This document shows, piece by piece, positions 1-8,843 of a DNA stretch of 64,000 bases. The notes beneath the pieces are model-generated. The model made no database searches. It saw only the letters and a list, made by a program, of their open reading frames with translations, and was not told the origin of the DNA. The DNA comes from Winogradskyella sp. PG-2 (GTDB lineage Bacteria > Bacteroidota > Bacteroidia > Flavobacteriales > Flavobacteriaceae): contig NZ_AP014583.1 of NCBI RefSeq assembly GCF_000828715.1, forward strand, positions 3,656,001-3,720,000, read 5' to 3'. The translations under genes were made by a program, and so were the position numbers. The stretch's first letter is position 1. Each line of letters opens with the position of its first letter.

Positions 1-497
1 ACTCCTTTTTCTTCTAAAAGTTTGTAACTATGATAACGTAAATATGGAGCCAAATTTTTACCTCTAAAAGCTTCAAAAGTATACATGCTATGCAAATAAC
101 TTTCTGTTGGCTGTAAATCAAAATAACGTTTTTTAAATGTAAAAGGCTTACATTTAATAAACATATAAGCTGCTATTTCACCTTTATTTTTCAGACCAAT
201 ACATATTTCACCATTGTTTAAATCTGCTAATAAATCTTTTTGCTCAATTCCTATTATTGTGCTCTTGATGTGATTGATTTCTGACTCTCCGAATAAAGAA
301 ATTTCAAAATCCTCATCCTCACCCCTAATTACTGGAGGTATAATTGCAGATGTAGCTTCCTTCACCCAATAGTATGGCATAAAATCTAATCCAATCTTAG
401 CAAGATTATTTCGTACTCCATGCAAAAACAAACCATGTTTAATAATATTTGATATCCATTTTATACGATAGGATATACCTCTTTTATCTCCTTCCAT
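1..497 (-). CDS. GNAT-like acetyltransferase (partial, C-terminus outside window)
   Basis: Reading from the ATG at 497 gives 165 residues without a stop before the window edge. The protein begins MEGDKRGISYRIKWIS. Near the end it has a stretch reading YTFEAFRGKNLAPYLRYHSY, which resembles GNAT motif A (an R-G-x-x-L-A loop that binds the acetyl-CoA pyrophosphate) after a beta-strand with AAYMFIKCKPF. The start lies 8 bases past the stop of the beta-keto acid cleavage enzyme gene, so the two are probably co-transcribed. The substrate cannot be inferred. Neighbouring CapK-like and membrane genes suggest a role in modifying an envelope or secreted compound, but this is inference. The GNAT call rests on one motif. 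Confidence 0.6.
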   Translation of the reverse strand, partial: MEGDKRGISYRIKWISNIIKHGLFLHGVRNNLAKIGLDFMPYYWVKEATSAIIPPVIRGEDEDFEISLFGESEINHIKSTIIGIEQKDLLADLNNGEICIGLKNKGEIAAYMFIKCKPFTFKKRYFDLQPTESYLHSMYTFEAFRGKNLAPYLRYHSYKLLEEKG

Positions 498-505
498 AAC
501 TGATA

Positions 506-1372
506 TTATTTATAAACACGACCATAACTGCCATTACCTGGTTCCATTTTCATCTGCTTTCTAAATTCAGCTGGAGTCATTACTTCTCTATTATTGGCTT
601 TTGCAATAGTATGGACTCTTTCTATAAGTGAAGTATTTGTAGCTAATCGAGTTCTTTCGGCATCAAACCAAATATTATCTTCTAAGCCTACGCGTACACC
701 TTTTCCAATTGCAATAGCCAAAGAATTCATCATCAATTGTTTGTTACCAATACCAGCAATACTAACTAAAGCATCTTCAGGAATATCGTTTAACATTACA
801 CCTGTATGCAACAAATTAGTCTGTGCGCAGGCTATGTTTCCAAATAAAAGATTGTAATATAGAGGTGGTTTTATGTAACCTTTTTTGACTAGGTATTTTC
901 CGAAATTTATCATACCAACATCAAAGACTTCCAATTCTGGGACAATACCCTTTGCTTTCATGGTATTTGCTAAATCTTCAATCATGCTTGGTGCATTCAT
1001 ACTAGCTACTTTATTAAAATTTAAAGAACTCAGCGTTAAACTTCCCATATCTGGCTTGAGATCACCTTCTAGCGACAATACATCTGCTCTTTTATCTAGT
1101 GTATTAAAATTTCTACCGCTTAATGAGGTGCAAATAACAAGATCTGGAGCGTATTTACGAATACCAGCAATCATTTCTGCATAAACCTCTTTCTTGTAAG
1201 TAGGAACACCTGTTTTTTCATCTCTGGCATGTATATGAGCCATCGTAATACCTAATTCATAAGCAAGATGCACATCTTCAACAATTTCATTAATAGTTAC
1301 AGGTACATGAGGTGTCATGTCCTTAGTAGGTATCATTCCTGTAGGAGTGAAGTTAATTATTAACTTGTTCAT
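506..1372 (-). CDS. Beta-keto acid cleavage enzyme (BKACE, DUF849 family)
   Basis: 288 residues, the usual length for the BKACE family, whose founder Kce cleaves 3-keto-5-aminohexanoate with acetyl-CoA. Family members are zinc enzymes with a TIM-barrel fold that condense a beta-keto acid with acetyl-CoA to give acetoacetate and a new CoA ester. The zinc ligands are visible: H46 and H48 in AHIHARD and E231 in VGLEDN. An N-terminal strand NFTPTGMIPTK precedes the active-site loop. No lysine-fermentation genes (kdd, kal, kamA) are nearby, so the substrate is probably not 3-keto-5-aminohexanoate. It sits 8 bases upstream of the GNAT gene and about 160 bases downstream of a membrane-protein gene on the same strand. 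Family assignment is strong; specificity is open. Confidence 0.88.
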   Translation of the reverse strand: MNKLIINFTPTGMIPTKDMTPHVPVTINEIVEDVHLAYELGITMAHIHARDEKTGVPTYKKEVYAEMIAGIRKYAPDLVICTSLSGRNFNTLDKRADVLSLEGDLKPDMGSLTLSSLNFNKVASMNAPSMIEDLANTMKAKGIVPELEVFDVGMINFGKYLVKKGYIKPPLYYNLLFGNIACAQTNLLHTGVMLNDIPEDALVSIAGIGNKQLMMNSLAIAIGKGVRVGLEDNIWFDAERTRLATNTSLIERVHTIAKANNREVMTPAEFRKQMKMEPGNGSYGRVYK

Positions 1373-1535
1373 TAGATTTGGGTTTTAATGAGCCGAAACA
1401 TAGTTTAAATATTAGTAAATCCATAAATATTTCGACGAAAAGAGTTTCTATTAGTATAAATTGAACATTATCAAACTTTTAAGAATAAAATACCAAACAA
1501 ATTAATTAATGGTTTTCATATTATAAATTACTAAA

Positions 1536-2918
1536 TTACTGCAAATTTGACCATTTGTACAAATCGAAATAATTGGATGAATACAGCAGTAAACTTTCTG
1601 CAGGCACTTTTGGTTCTACAAAGGGACTATATGGTCCAGGATACAATCTAATCTTTCCTTTTTTCTGGCGTAGAATTAAAATATTGTCGTATTTATCCAT
1701 TGTAGCCTTATCGATAAGTATCTGTGGTTGAGACATTTTTACATGTAATTGCCATATCATCCACCAATCTAAACCATGCCTTACTATAATTAATGTTTTA
1801 TCAGAATTTTCTATTTTACTAGAAATATTTGCCAAATCATTGTATGCGGCTTCATTAATTACTGAATTTTTAGGTCGCACAATATTATAAAGCAAAGCTA
1901 TAAAAGATATCGAAATTATAACTAATGGGATTTTACGCTTAATGATATCTTTTAGATAAGGAAAAACTAAGACTAATACTACAGCTTGAGGTACAAATAA
2001 CATAAAACTAAATCGTCTCCATAATTCAAATCTTAAAATTGGTAAGGCTAATAAAACAGTAAAAACCAATAGAATTATTAATATCTGCCTTTGAGGTTTT
2101 TTAATTGTGTTATTCTTTAAACTAAAAAATAAAAGAATAACTATCAATAGATTCACAATAGAATTAACAATACCAGCAGGGTAATAAACAATCCTCCATG
2201 GTAGTCCAAACCATTTTTCAAAAATATTAATTGCATTATAGGCTCGAAATGAATCAAATATACAAACCATCAAAAACCCAATTGCCACAACAGATACCAC
2301 AGGCAAAAAGGCATGTTTTTTATAAATACATATCAAAGAAATTATTAGAAAAATAATAGATATCGAAAAAACACCAAAATGAGTGACTGCAATCAATACA
2401 AGCGTTAAGCCCATCATTAGGGTATATTTCTTTGAATTTTGTTTAACAAATTGAAAAAAGAAATAAATAAAAAACATAAAACCTACCAATCCATAGGCAT
2501 TTTTCATCATTTCTGCTCCTAAGTACAGTGATGAAAATGAAAATAAACAAAAGATTAATATAGAGTACTCATAAATCTTAGGAAGCTTAAAATCTATTAG
2601 CTTATGATTCATTTTATATAGTGGAAATAAAATTAGAGGTATACTAATCGCTCCTGTAATTTTAACCACAATTAATACTATGAATTCAATAGAATGGTTA
2701 GGGAATAGAAAAACTCCTGTTTTCACTAATAACGCATTAATATAAAAGACTAATGGCATATCATTGACAGCTAAATGTCCATGCTCATATATTTTCATGA
2801 TTTGAACAGATATATAACCACCATTAATACCAGTAATAATATTAGATTGCGATTCAAAAAAGAATCTTATACAGAATGAAAGCACTCCAAAAATAAAATA
2901 GACTAATCTTGTACTCAT
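1536..2918 (-). CDS. Polytopic membrane protein, possibly glycosyltransferase-like
   Basis: 460 residues with about ten hydrophobic segments spread over residues 1-350, then a soluble tail of about 100 residues rich in aromatic residues (HGLDWWMIWQLH, RLYPGPYSPFVEP). The first loop reads GGYISVQIMKIYEHGHLAVNDMPLVFY. This recalls the first extracytoplasmic loop of GT-C membrane glycosyltransferases (a dynamic loop before 'PLxYY'), but no clear DD or DE catalytic pair is seen. It follows the CapK-like gene by 46 bases on the same strand. The family is not firmly recognised. A role in exporting or glycosylating a cell-surface product is inference from topology and neighbours. Confidence 0.6.
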   Translation of the reverse strand: MSTRLVYFIFGVLSFCIRFFFESQSNIITGINGGYISVQIMKIYEHGHLAVNDMPLVFYINALLVKTGVFLFPNHSIEFIVLIVVKITGAISIPLILFPLYKMNHKLIDFKLPKIYEYSILIFCLFSFSSLYLGAEMMKNAYGLVGFMFFIYFFFQFVKQNSKKYTLMMGLTLVLIAVTHFGVFSISIIFLIISLICIYKKHAFLPVVSVVAIGFLMVCIFDSFRAYNAINIFEKWFGLPWRIVYYPAGIVNSIVNLLIVILLFFSLKNNTIKKPQRQILIILLVFTVLLALPILRFELWRRFSFMLFVPQAVVLVLVFPYLKDIIKRKIPLVIISISFIALLYNIVRPKNSVINEAAYNDLANISSKIENSDKTLIIVRHGLDWWMIWQLHVKMSQPQILIDKATMDKYDNILILRQKKGKIRLYPGPYSPFVEPKVPAESLLLYSSNYFDLYKWSNLQ

Positions 2919-2964
2919 ATAATTACTAATTATAAGCTCTATATGTCTTCATAATGCTAAATGA

Positions 2965-4260
2965 TTATACATAGTACTCATTAACAACCTCACGTCTTTT
3001 TCCAGAGTCTAATAAAGGAATATCATCAATATAATTAATTTTAATATTAGCATCATTCCCAAAATAACTCTTGTACTCTTTTAGCACTTCAACTTCATTA
3101 ACCTTTTTATCTGTATTGAGGTTTATTTCATAATCTCTCATACTTTTTTGAACTAATTGAAACTGTTTATAGTCTCCATATTTACATAGTTTTGCAGATA
3201 AATGGGAAGGCACTAAATTCCCTTGCGTATCATAAAGTAAATCTAATCGTCTTCCAGATATTTCAGAAAAAAATGGTCTTTCATTTATATCTAATTCTAT
3301 AATTCCTACATCACCTGTATCATATCTTATCAAAGGTGTAGCTAGATTGTATAAATCTGTAACAACTATTCTACCGCGTTTACCATAATCTAATTTTTTA
3401 TCAGATTTGAGATCGAAAATTTCAACAATATAACTTGAGTCATTTATCTTAAAACGCAAATCATCATTACCAATTTGTTGAGCTATAATTCCATTTTCAT
3501 TGTTTGAATATCTCGAAAGTGGAGTTATATCAAAATATCTTTTAACAGCATTTCGAGTATAGTCATTTAAAGCTTCAGAAATTGTTATAATAGATTTAGT
3601 CTTAAATTTAATTGGGTTTTCGTCAAGCTTATCAAGGTACTTACATATTTTTTCGAAAGAAGAGGCATATCCAATAAAACTAACGTTTGAAGATTGAACA
3701 TTTAATTTAGTTATAAATGCATCTATTTCGTAGTCTGTTAAATGAAAAACACTCAAAGGAAGCATGTTTTTCATTTTAAAACTCATTTTATTCTGCAAAC
3801 TAAACTTGTCTGACCATATTTTTATGTAGACTAAAAAATCGCCAATATTATAATTTGATTGAGATGAAAAGTAAATATTATCTGCAACATTCTTTAAAAC
3901 TTTGCTTTTATTTTGGTAGGTACTAAAAGGTGAACCAGTAGAACCACTTGTTGATACTTTTCTGCATTTTTTAACATCAAACTTTGAAGACACAAATGCA
4001 TTTAGATTATCTCTAATGATATTTTTATTAATAATAGGAAAATTGTCTAATCCATTATTATTTGATGCTTCCTTATAAAATTCAGTAGTAGATATAGCAT
4101 GTTGTATTAAGTGATCTAATGAAGCATTCAATGATTTTTTTTGACTTTCCGAACTATCTAATAACCTCTGAGTATTATTGAGTTGGTTTTTAATACGATT
4201 TTTATTTACCGCATCATTAATCCAAAAAATCTTTCGTCTAAGATTTAATCCTCTTTTCAT
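2965..4260 (-). CDS. CapK / phenylacetate-CoA ligase-like adenylate-forming protein
   Basis: 431 residues. It belongs to the PaaK/CapK (coenzyme F390 synthetase) branch of the adenylate-forming superfamily. Visible motifs are the P-loop STSGSTGSP at residues 103-111, the RYSNNENG segment that aligns with the Y/F-G-x-T/S-E motif, LIRYDTGDVG (the adenylate-binding T-G-D), and GRRLDLLYD (the hinge before the small C-terminal domain). Family members activate carboxylic acids as acyl-adenylates; CapK homologues lie in capsule or exopolysaccharide loci. Here the gene heads a minus-strand group with a polytopic membrane protein, a BKACE and a GNAT. The acyl substrate is unknown. The ATG is preceded by a short AT-rich leader and a terminator at 4362-4396 separates it from proteorhodopsin. 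Confidence 0.8.
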   Translation of the reverse strand: MKRGLNLRRKIFWINDAVNKNRIKNQLNNTQRLLDSSESQKKSLNASLDHLIQHAISTTEFYKEASNNNGLDNFPIINKNIIRDNLNAFVSSKFDVKKCRKVSTSGSTGSPFSTYQNKSKVLKNVADNIYFSSQSNYNIGDFLVYIKIWSDKFSLQNKMSFKMKNMLPLSVFHLTDYEIDAFITKLNVQSSNVSFIGYASSFEKICKYLDKLDENPIKFKTKSIITISEALNDYTRNAVKRYFDITPLSRYSNNENGIIAQQIGNDDLRFKINDSSYIVEIFDLKSDKKLDYGKRGRIVVTDLYNLATPLIRYDTGDVGIIELDINERPFFSEISGRRLDLLYDTQGNLVPSHLSAKLCKYGDYKQFQLVQKSMRDYEINLNTDKKVNEVEVLKEYKSYFGNDANIKINYIDDIPLLDSGKRREVVNEYYV

Positions 4261-4361
4261 TTAAAATAATTAATAGCCTACTAAACCTCAAATAGTTAAG
4301 GTTTTAGCCAAAATTATAACAAAAAGTTTAACATTTCATAATTTTACCTGTTAAACGGAAC

Positions 4362-4396
4362 AAAAAACGCAATCAAATTAATGATTGCGCTTTTTT
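4362..4396. terminator. Bidirectional terminator after proteorhodopsin
   Basis: An 8-bp perfect stem (cgcaatca at 4368-4375, tgattgcg at 4382-4389) with a 6-base aattaa loop. A-runs on the left and T-runs on the right make it usable on both strands. It lies downstream of the proteorhodopsin stop at 4428 and upstream of the CapK-like gene. The same 22-base hairpin occurs at 6166-6187. Confidence 0.8.
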
Positions 4397-4427
4397 GCTT
4401 TAAAAAAGTAATTAGAGTACTTTATTA

Positions 4428-5165
4428 TTAACTAATAACATTTTGCTTTTTTACAGCTAAAGCATAAATCACTAATCCAAAGCCAATTTTATTAATGGCA
4501 TCTGCTATATTATATACCACATCAATTCCACTCTGTGGCAAAATTGAATTATACCAACCTTCAGTGCCCATCATATATCCTAATGGATAGATTGCCCATC
4601 CCACTAAAACAAACCAGCACAATATTTTGTGAGCTTGAAGTACGTCACCTCCTGCTTCAACTGCTAACTTTTTGGCACTTCCAAACCAAATTTCGTACAC
4701 AATATAGAAATAAGCCGCGCCTGAAATTGCTCCCCAAACTGCAGGTCCACTGCCAGTATTAAATACAGCTTCACCAAAATATCCTGTAATTAACATCACT
4801 ACTGAAAAGAATATCATTTTCCACATTAATGATTGTTTTGCTCCTGCTACTTTGAGTATTAGGTAAAATTCTACGCACATTAAAGGAACCGTTAATATCC
4901 AATCTACATATCTAAAAAATGTGGGTGATTCCATGTTTGCAGCCCAATAATCCCTCATATAGAAGTAATGCACTGCGGCAATAAAGGTGATTAGTCCAGA
5001 GACTAATACGGAGGTTCTCCATTTTTTATCAAATTGATTTAGTGATAAAAAGAAAAATGCTGATGCAGCCATCATAGCCATACAACCAACAAAAAAAGTA
5101 AATCCAACATAATCAGTTGGGTCCATTTTAGACGTAATGTCCGAAAATAATAAAATAGATTTCAT
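4428..5165 (-). CDS. Proteorhodopsin, green-tuned light-driven proton pump
   Basis: 245 residues with seven transmembrane helices. It binds retinal and pumps protons outward across the inner membrane. Helix C reads RYVDWILTVPLM...E: D88 is the proton acceptor, T92 the middle residue and E99 the proton donor, giving the DTE pattern of proton pumps. The retinal Schiff-base lysine is K226 in DAINKIGFG. H66 matches the histidine that partners the counter-ion. M96 occupies the spectral tuning site (position 105 of the first described proteorhodopsin), where Leu or Met means green absorption and Gln blue. The gene is divergent from blh, which makes retinal. It ends at a strong hairpin. Function is confident; the precise colour is inferred from the family. 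Confidence 0.97.
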   Translation of the reverse strand: MKSILLFSDITSKMDPTDYVGFTFFVGCMAMMAASAFFFLSLNQFDKKWRTSVLVSGLITFIAAVHYFYMRDYWAANMESPTFFRYVDWILTVPLMCVEFYLILKVAGAKQSLMWKMIFFSVVMLITGYFGEAVFNTGSGPAVWGAISGAAYFYIVYEIWFGSAKKLAVEAGGDVLQAHKILCWFVLVGWAIYPLGYMMGTEGWYNSILPQSGIDVVYNIADAINKIGFGLVIYALAVKKQNVIS

Positions 5166-5199
5166 AAAACTTATATTTAGTTAATTAGTTATGTTTAAA

Positions 5200-5207
5200 C
5201 AAATTTA
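5200..5207 (-). promoter_or_regulatory. Candidate -7 box of the proteorhodopsin promoter
   Basis: On the minus strand the sequence TAAATTTG matches the Bacteroidota -7 consensus TAnnTTTG. It lies 34 bases before the proteorhodopsin ATG. A TTTG stands upstream, but only 12 bases away, which is short for the usual -33 box, so the full promoter is uncertain. Confidence 0.35.
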
Positions 5208-5279
5208 CAATTTGGTAAACAAAAAAATTATTTTTTTAACAATATTTTTAGTTTTTATTTAATAATCTTATATTTTTTT

Positions 5280-6179
5280 ATGAGAAATATCTACAATATA
5301 TTAATTCCACTAAGTTTTGTGGGGCTATGGATTACTTCTATGGTTTCAAAAGAAGTAGAGGTACTTTTTGGATTTATTTTAATATTTACGTTTGGGATAC
5401 TACATGGATCTAACGATATATTACTAATAGATACTGTATCAAATGAAAAGAAAACCCACCCCTTTATACGTGTTTTAATTACGTATTTACTAACTGTTTT
5501 TATAGCTGTAGCTGTATTTTACTTTTTTCCCCTGATAGCCCTTGTATTATTTGTTGTTTTTAGTGCATTTCACTTTGGACAACAGCATTGGGAATACAAA
5601 GAATTAGAAATCTCCATGACTGTTAAAAACATCTATTATTTTCTTTATGGCATGGTAGTCCTTGAGCTATTATTTGTATATAATACAACAGAAGTTATTG
5701 AAGTGGTATCTTCTATTACAAACTATGAATTAGGTAGTAAAACGATTAATTGGTCTTTGATTGTATTTGGAATTATGCTTTTTTTAATTGCTTTATTTAT
5801 TGCTAACAAATCAAAAACATTTAAATCTTATATACTTATTGAGTTATTTTATTTAATAGTTTTTGCTATCATATTTAACGTTTCTAGTCTTATTTGGGGC
5901 TTTACAATATATTTTATTTTGTGGCATAGTATACCTTCTCTATATGAGCAAGTATCATTTATTTATGGTAATTTCAACAAAAGAAATCTTCTTAGATATT
6001 GCAAGACCGCCTTTCCTTATTGGTTAATATCTATCATAGGTATGTTAATAGTATATTTTATTTTTAAAGATGAGAAGTTATTTTACGCTATATTTTTCTC
6101 ATTTATAGCAGCAGTAACTTTTCCACATACGCTTGTAATTAACAAATTGTTTTCGAATAAAAAAACGCAATCAAATTAA
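5280..6179 (+). CDS. blh: Brp/Blh-type beta-carotene 15,15'-dioxygenase
   Basis: 299 residues with seven to eight membrane helices. Blh cleaves beta-carotene with oxygen into two retinal molecules and so supplies the proteorhodopsin chromophore. The four conserved histidine regions are present: ILHGSND (H42), FHFGQQHWE (H98, H103), LWHSIP (H216) and FPHTL (H283); the histidines bind the catalytic iron. The gene is divergent from proteorhodopsin, with 114 bases of AT-rich DNA between the two starts that must carry both promoters. The TAA stop falls inside the loop of a hairpin identical to the one after proteorhodopsin. Beta-carotene synthesis genes (crtE, crtB, crtI, crtY) are not in this window. 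Confidence 0.93.
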   Translation: MRNIYNILIPLSFVGLWITSMVSKEVEVLFGFILIFTFGILHGSNDILLIDTVSNEKKTHPFIRVLITYLLTVFIAVAVFYFFPLIALVLFVVFSAFHFGQQHWEYKELEISMTVKNIYYFLYGMVVLELLFVYNTTEVIEVVSSITNYELGSKTINWSLIVFGIMLFLIALFIANKSKTFKSYILIELFYLIVFAIIFNVSSLIWGFTIYFILWHSIPSLYEQVSFIYGNFNKRNLLRYCKTAFPYWLISIIGMLIVYFIFKDEKLFYAIFFSFIAAVTFPHTLVINKLFSNKKTQSN

Positions 6180-6190
6180 TGATTGCGTTT
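6160..6190. terminator. Terminator overlapping the blh stop codon
   Basis: The 8-bp stem cgcaatca (6166-6173) and tgattgcg (6180-6187) with loop aattaa is identical over 22 bases to the hairpin at 4368-4389. The blh stop TAA is in the loop, so the 5' arm codes for the last blh residues. An A-run precedes it and a short T-run follows. Confidence 0.7.
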
Positions 6191-6203
6191 TCAATATTCT
6201 GGG

Positions 6204-6222
6204 TTCTGAAACAGGTTCAGAA
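6204..6222 (-). terminator. Possible weak terminator hairpin after dnaK
   Basis: A perfect 7-bp stem (ttctgaa, ttcagaa) with loop acagg lies 14 bases past the dnaK stop. No clear T-run follows on the minus strand, so intrinsic termination here is only possible. Confidence 0.35.
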
Positions 6223-6236
6223 TAATAATTTATTAT

Positions 6237-8141
6237 TTATTTAACTTCTTCGAAATCTACATCTTCTACATTATCCCCTTCTTCTTCTGTTTGGCCTTGA
6301 GCTCCTGCATCAGGACCTGCGGCTCCACCTTGAGCTTCCGCTTGTGCTTTGTACATCTCTTCACTAACTACTTTCCATGCCTCATTGATTTTCTCTAAAG
6401 CAGGATCGATAACTGCGATATCCTTAGTTTCATAAGCTTTCTTTAACTCTTCTAGTGCTTCTTCAATTGGTTGCTTCTTATCATCTGATAATTTATCACC
6501 AAATTCTTTCAATTGACTTTCTGTTTGGAAAATCATAGCGTCTGCACTATTCAATTTATCAGCAGTTTCTTTTGCTTTAGCATCTGCATCTGCATTTGCT
6601 TCTGCTTCCGCTTTCATCTTTTGAATCTCTTCTTCTGTTAATCCAGATGATGCTTCAATTCTGATATCTTGCTTTTTACCAGTTGCTTTATCTTCTGCAG
6701 AAACCTTAATGATACCATTTGCATCGATATCAAAAGTTACTTCAATCTGAGGTGTTCCTCGTCTTGCTGGTGGGATACCATCTAAATGAAAACGACCAAT
6801 TGTTTTATTATCTGCTGCCATAGGACGTTCACCCTGTAACACATGAATTTCTACTGATGGTTGGTTATCTGCTGCAGTTGAGAATACTTGAGATTTCTTA
6901 GTCGGAATCGTAGTATTTGCTTCAATTAACTTAGTCATTACATTACCCATAGTTTCAATACCAAGAGATAACGGTGTAACGTCTAATAAAAGAACATCTT
7001 TCACATCACCTGTTAATACTCCACCTTGAATTCCTGCCCCTAAAGACACAACTTCATCAGGGTTTACACCTTTACTTGGTGCCTTACCGAAAAACTTCTC
7101 TACAGCTTCTTGCACTGCTGGAATTCTTGTAGAACCACCTACTAAGATAACTTCATCAATATCAGATTTAGATAAACCTGCAGCTTTTAAAGCTGTTTGA
7201 CAAGGCTCAATTGTACGCTTAATTAAATCGTCAATTAATTGTTCAAATTTAGAACGTGTTAAAGTACGTACTAAGTGTTTTGGTCCACTAGCAGTAGCCG
7301 TCACATAAGGTAAATTGATTTCTGTTTGTGCAGAAGATGATAATTCAATCTTAGCTTTTTCAGAAGCCTCTTTAAGACGTTGTAAAGCCATTGGGTCTTT
7401 ACGTAAGTCCATATCTTCATCAGCAATAAACTCTTCTGCTAACCAATCAATAATTCTTTCATCAACATCGTCACCACCTAAGTGCGTATCACCATCTGTA
7501 GATAATACTTCGAATACACCATCTCCTAATTCTAGAATTGATACATCATGTGTACCACCACCAAAATCGAATACCACAATTTTTTGGTCAGTACCTTTTT
7601 TATCCATTCCATAAGCCAATGCTGCTGCAGTTGGTTCGTTGATAATTCTACGAACTTTTAAACCAGCAATCTCACCAGCTTCTTTTGTAGCTTGTCTTTG
7701 AGCATCGTTAAAATATGCTGGTACTGTAATTACAGCTTCAGCTACATCTTGTCCTAAATAATCTTCAGCGGTTTTCTTCATTTTTTGAAGAATCATAGCC
7801 GATAATTCTTGTGGTGTGTATAAGCGACCATCGATATCTACTCTTGGTGTATCATTGTCACCTTTTACTACTGTATATGGTACGCGCTCTGCCTCTTTTT
7901 TAGATTCAGAATATTTATTACCCATAAAACGTTTAATAGAATAAACCGTTTTTGTTGGGTTAGTTACTGCTTGTCTTTTTGCTGGATCTCCAACTTTAAT
8001 TTCACCACCTTCTACAAAAGCGATAACCGAAGGTGTTGTTCTCTTACCTTCAGCGTTTGGGATTACAACTGGCTCATTACCTTCCATCACGGAAACACAA
8101 GAGTTTGTTGTACCTAAATCAATTCCAATAATCTTACTCAT
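6237..8141 (-). CDS. dnaK: Chaperone protein DnaK (Hsp70)
   Basis: 634 residues, full length for bacterial DnaK. The ATP-driven chaperone works with DnaJ and GrpE to fold and rescue proteins in the cytoplasm. Visible signatures are [12 protein letters not shown] at the N-terminus (phosphate 1), [14 protein letters not shown] (phosphate 2) and [14 protein letters not shown] (adenosine loop). The interdomain linker [15 protein letters not shown] follows near residue 390, then the substrate-binding domain and a helical lid. The C-terminus is acidic and ends DVDFEEVK, as in most bacterial DnaK. No dnaJ or grpE is adjacent. The gene is divergent from a lipoprotein gene; an odd-length palindrome at 8220-8232 lies in the shared upstream region. 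Confidence 0.98.
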   Translation of the reverse strand: MSKIIGIDLGTTNSCVSVMEGNEPVVIPNAEGKRTTPSVIAFVEGGEIKVGDPAKRQAVTNPTKTVYSIKRFMGNKYSESKKEAERVPYTVVKGDNDTPRVDIDGRLYTPQELSAMILQKMKKTAEDYLGQDVAEAVITVPAYFNDAQRQATKEAGEIAGLKVRRIINEPTAAALAYGMDKKGTDQKIVVFDFGGGTHDVSILELGDGVFEVLSTDGDTHLGGDDVDERIIDWLAEEFIADEDMDLRKDPMALQRLKEASEKAKIELSSSAQTEINLPYVTATASGPKHLVRTLTRSKFEQLIDDLIKRTIEPCQTALKAAGLSKSDIDEVILVGGSTRIPAVQEAVEKFFGKAPSKGVNPDEVVSLGAGIQGGVLTGDVKDVLLLDVTPLSLGIETMGNVMTKLIEANTTIPTKKSQVFSTAADNQPSVEIHVLQGERPMAADNKTIGRFHLDGIPPARRGTPQIEVTFDIDANGIIKVSAEDKATGKKQDIRIEASSGLTEEEIQKMKAEAEANADADAKAKETADKLNSADAMIFQTESQLKEFGDKLSDDKKQPIEEALEELKKAYETKDIAVIDPALEKINEAWKVVSEEMYKAQAEAQGGAAGPDAGAQGQTEEEGDNVEDVDFEEVK

Positions 8142-8219
8142 AATTTATATGTATGTTTTGTTGCGTTTTAATTTTAACTCACAATTTACAAGTCAATGAT
8201 TATGCCATGACAATAAATG

Positions 8220-8232
8220 TGACATGATGTCA
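8220..8232. promoter_or_regulatory. Inverted repeat between dnaK and the collagen-like lipoprotein gene
   Basis: TGACAT-g-ATGTCA is a perfect 6-bp inverted repeat around one central base, 79 bases before the dnaK ATG and 82 bases before the divergent gene. It is a plausible operator for a dimeric regulator. It does not resemble CIRCE (TTAGCACTC). Function is unknown. Confidence 0.4.
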
Positions 8233-8313
8233 GATGAAATAATTTTAAATTTATTTACTATACCTAATACTTTGGTACATGCTTTGATGTATTAACAGAA
8301 ACAATTAGTTATT

Positions 8314-8817
8314 ATGAAAAAAATAGTATCCTTTCTTACAGTATTCGCCTTATTATTAACCGCTTGTGAAGGACCACAAGGGCCACCAGGATTTGATGGT
8401 TTTGATGGTTTAGATGGTGAAATCATCGCCTCATCTGCTTTTGAAATTGAACTCGACTTTATCGAAGCAGACAATTATGAATTTATTGAAGCTTATGGCT
8501 TTGACGTATTACCTACTGATGTTACTTTAGTTTACATTTTGTGGGAAACTTTAAATGGACAAGATGTATGGAGACTTGTGCCACAAACCGTTCAGTTTAA
8601 TGATGGCAACTTAGTTTACAATTATGATTTTACTCAGACAGATGTCCGTTTCTTTTTAGATGGCACAACAGATTTCACAACTTTAGATGATGCTTTTACG
8701 CTTGCTCAAGTTTTTAGAGTAGTTGTAGTACCAGCAGACAATGTTGGGCGTACTGACATAACAGATATCAATAATGTGATTTCTAAATATAATATTGAAA
8801 GCTTTCCTAAGCGATAA
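8314..8817 (+). CDS. Lipoprotein with a short collagen-like Gly-X-Y segment
   Basis: 167 residues. A signal peptide MKKIVSFLTVFALLLTAC ends in a lipobox (LTAC), so the mature protein is lipidated at C18. Directly after the cysteine come five Gly-X-Y triplets (GPQ GPP GFD GFD GLD). The rest is an acidic, beta-rich domain of about 130 residues that I do not recognise, rich in aromatic and acidic residues (DVWRLVPQTVQF, YNYDFTQTD). Five triplets are too few for a stable collagen triple helix alone; they may act as a stalk at the membrane anchor. Short collagen-like stalks after lipoboxes are common in flavobacterial hypothetical lipoproteins. It is divergent from dnaK and ends at a strong terminator. 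Confidence 0.75.
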   Translation: MKKIVSFLTVFALLLTACEGPQGPPGFDGFDGLDGEIIASSAFEIELDFIEADNYEFIEAYGFDVLPTDVTLVYILWETLNGQDVWRLVPQTVQFNDGNLVYNYDFTQTDVRFFLDGTTDFTTLDDAFTLAQVFRVVVVPADNVGRTDITDINNVISKYNIESFPKR

Positions 8818-8843
8818 CATAGCTTAACTAAAGAAATAAATAG

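Noticed and set aside
8220..8232. CIRCE heat-shock element
   Set aside because: The sequence and spacing differ from TTAGCACTC-N9-GAGTGCTAA.
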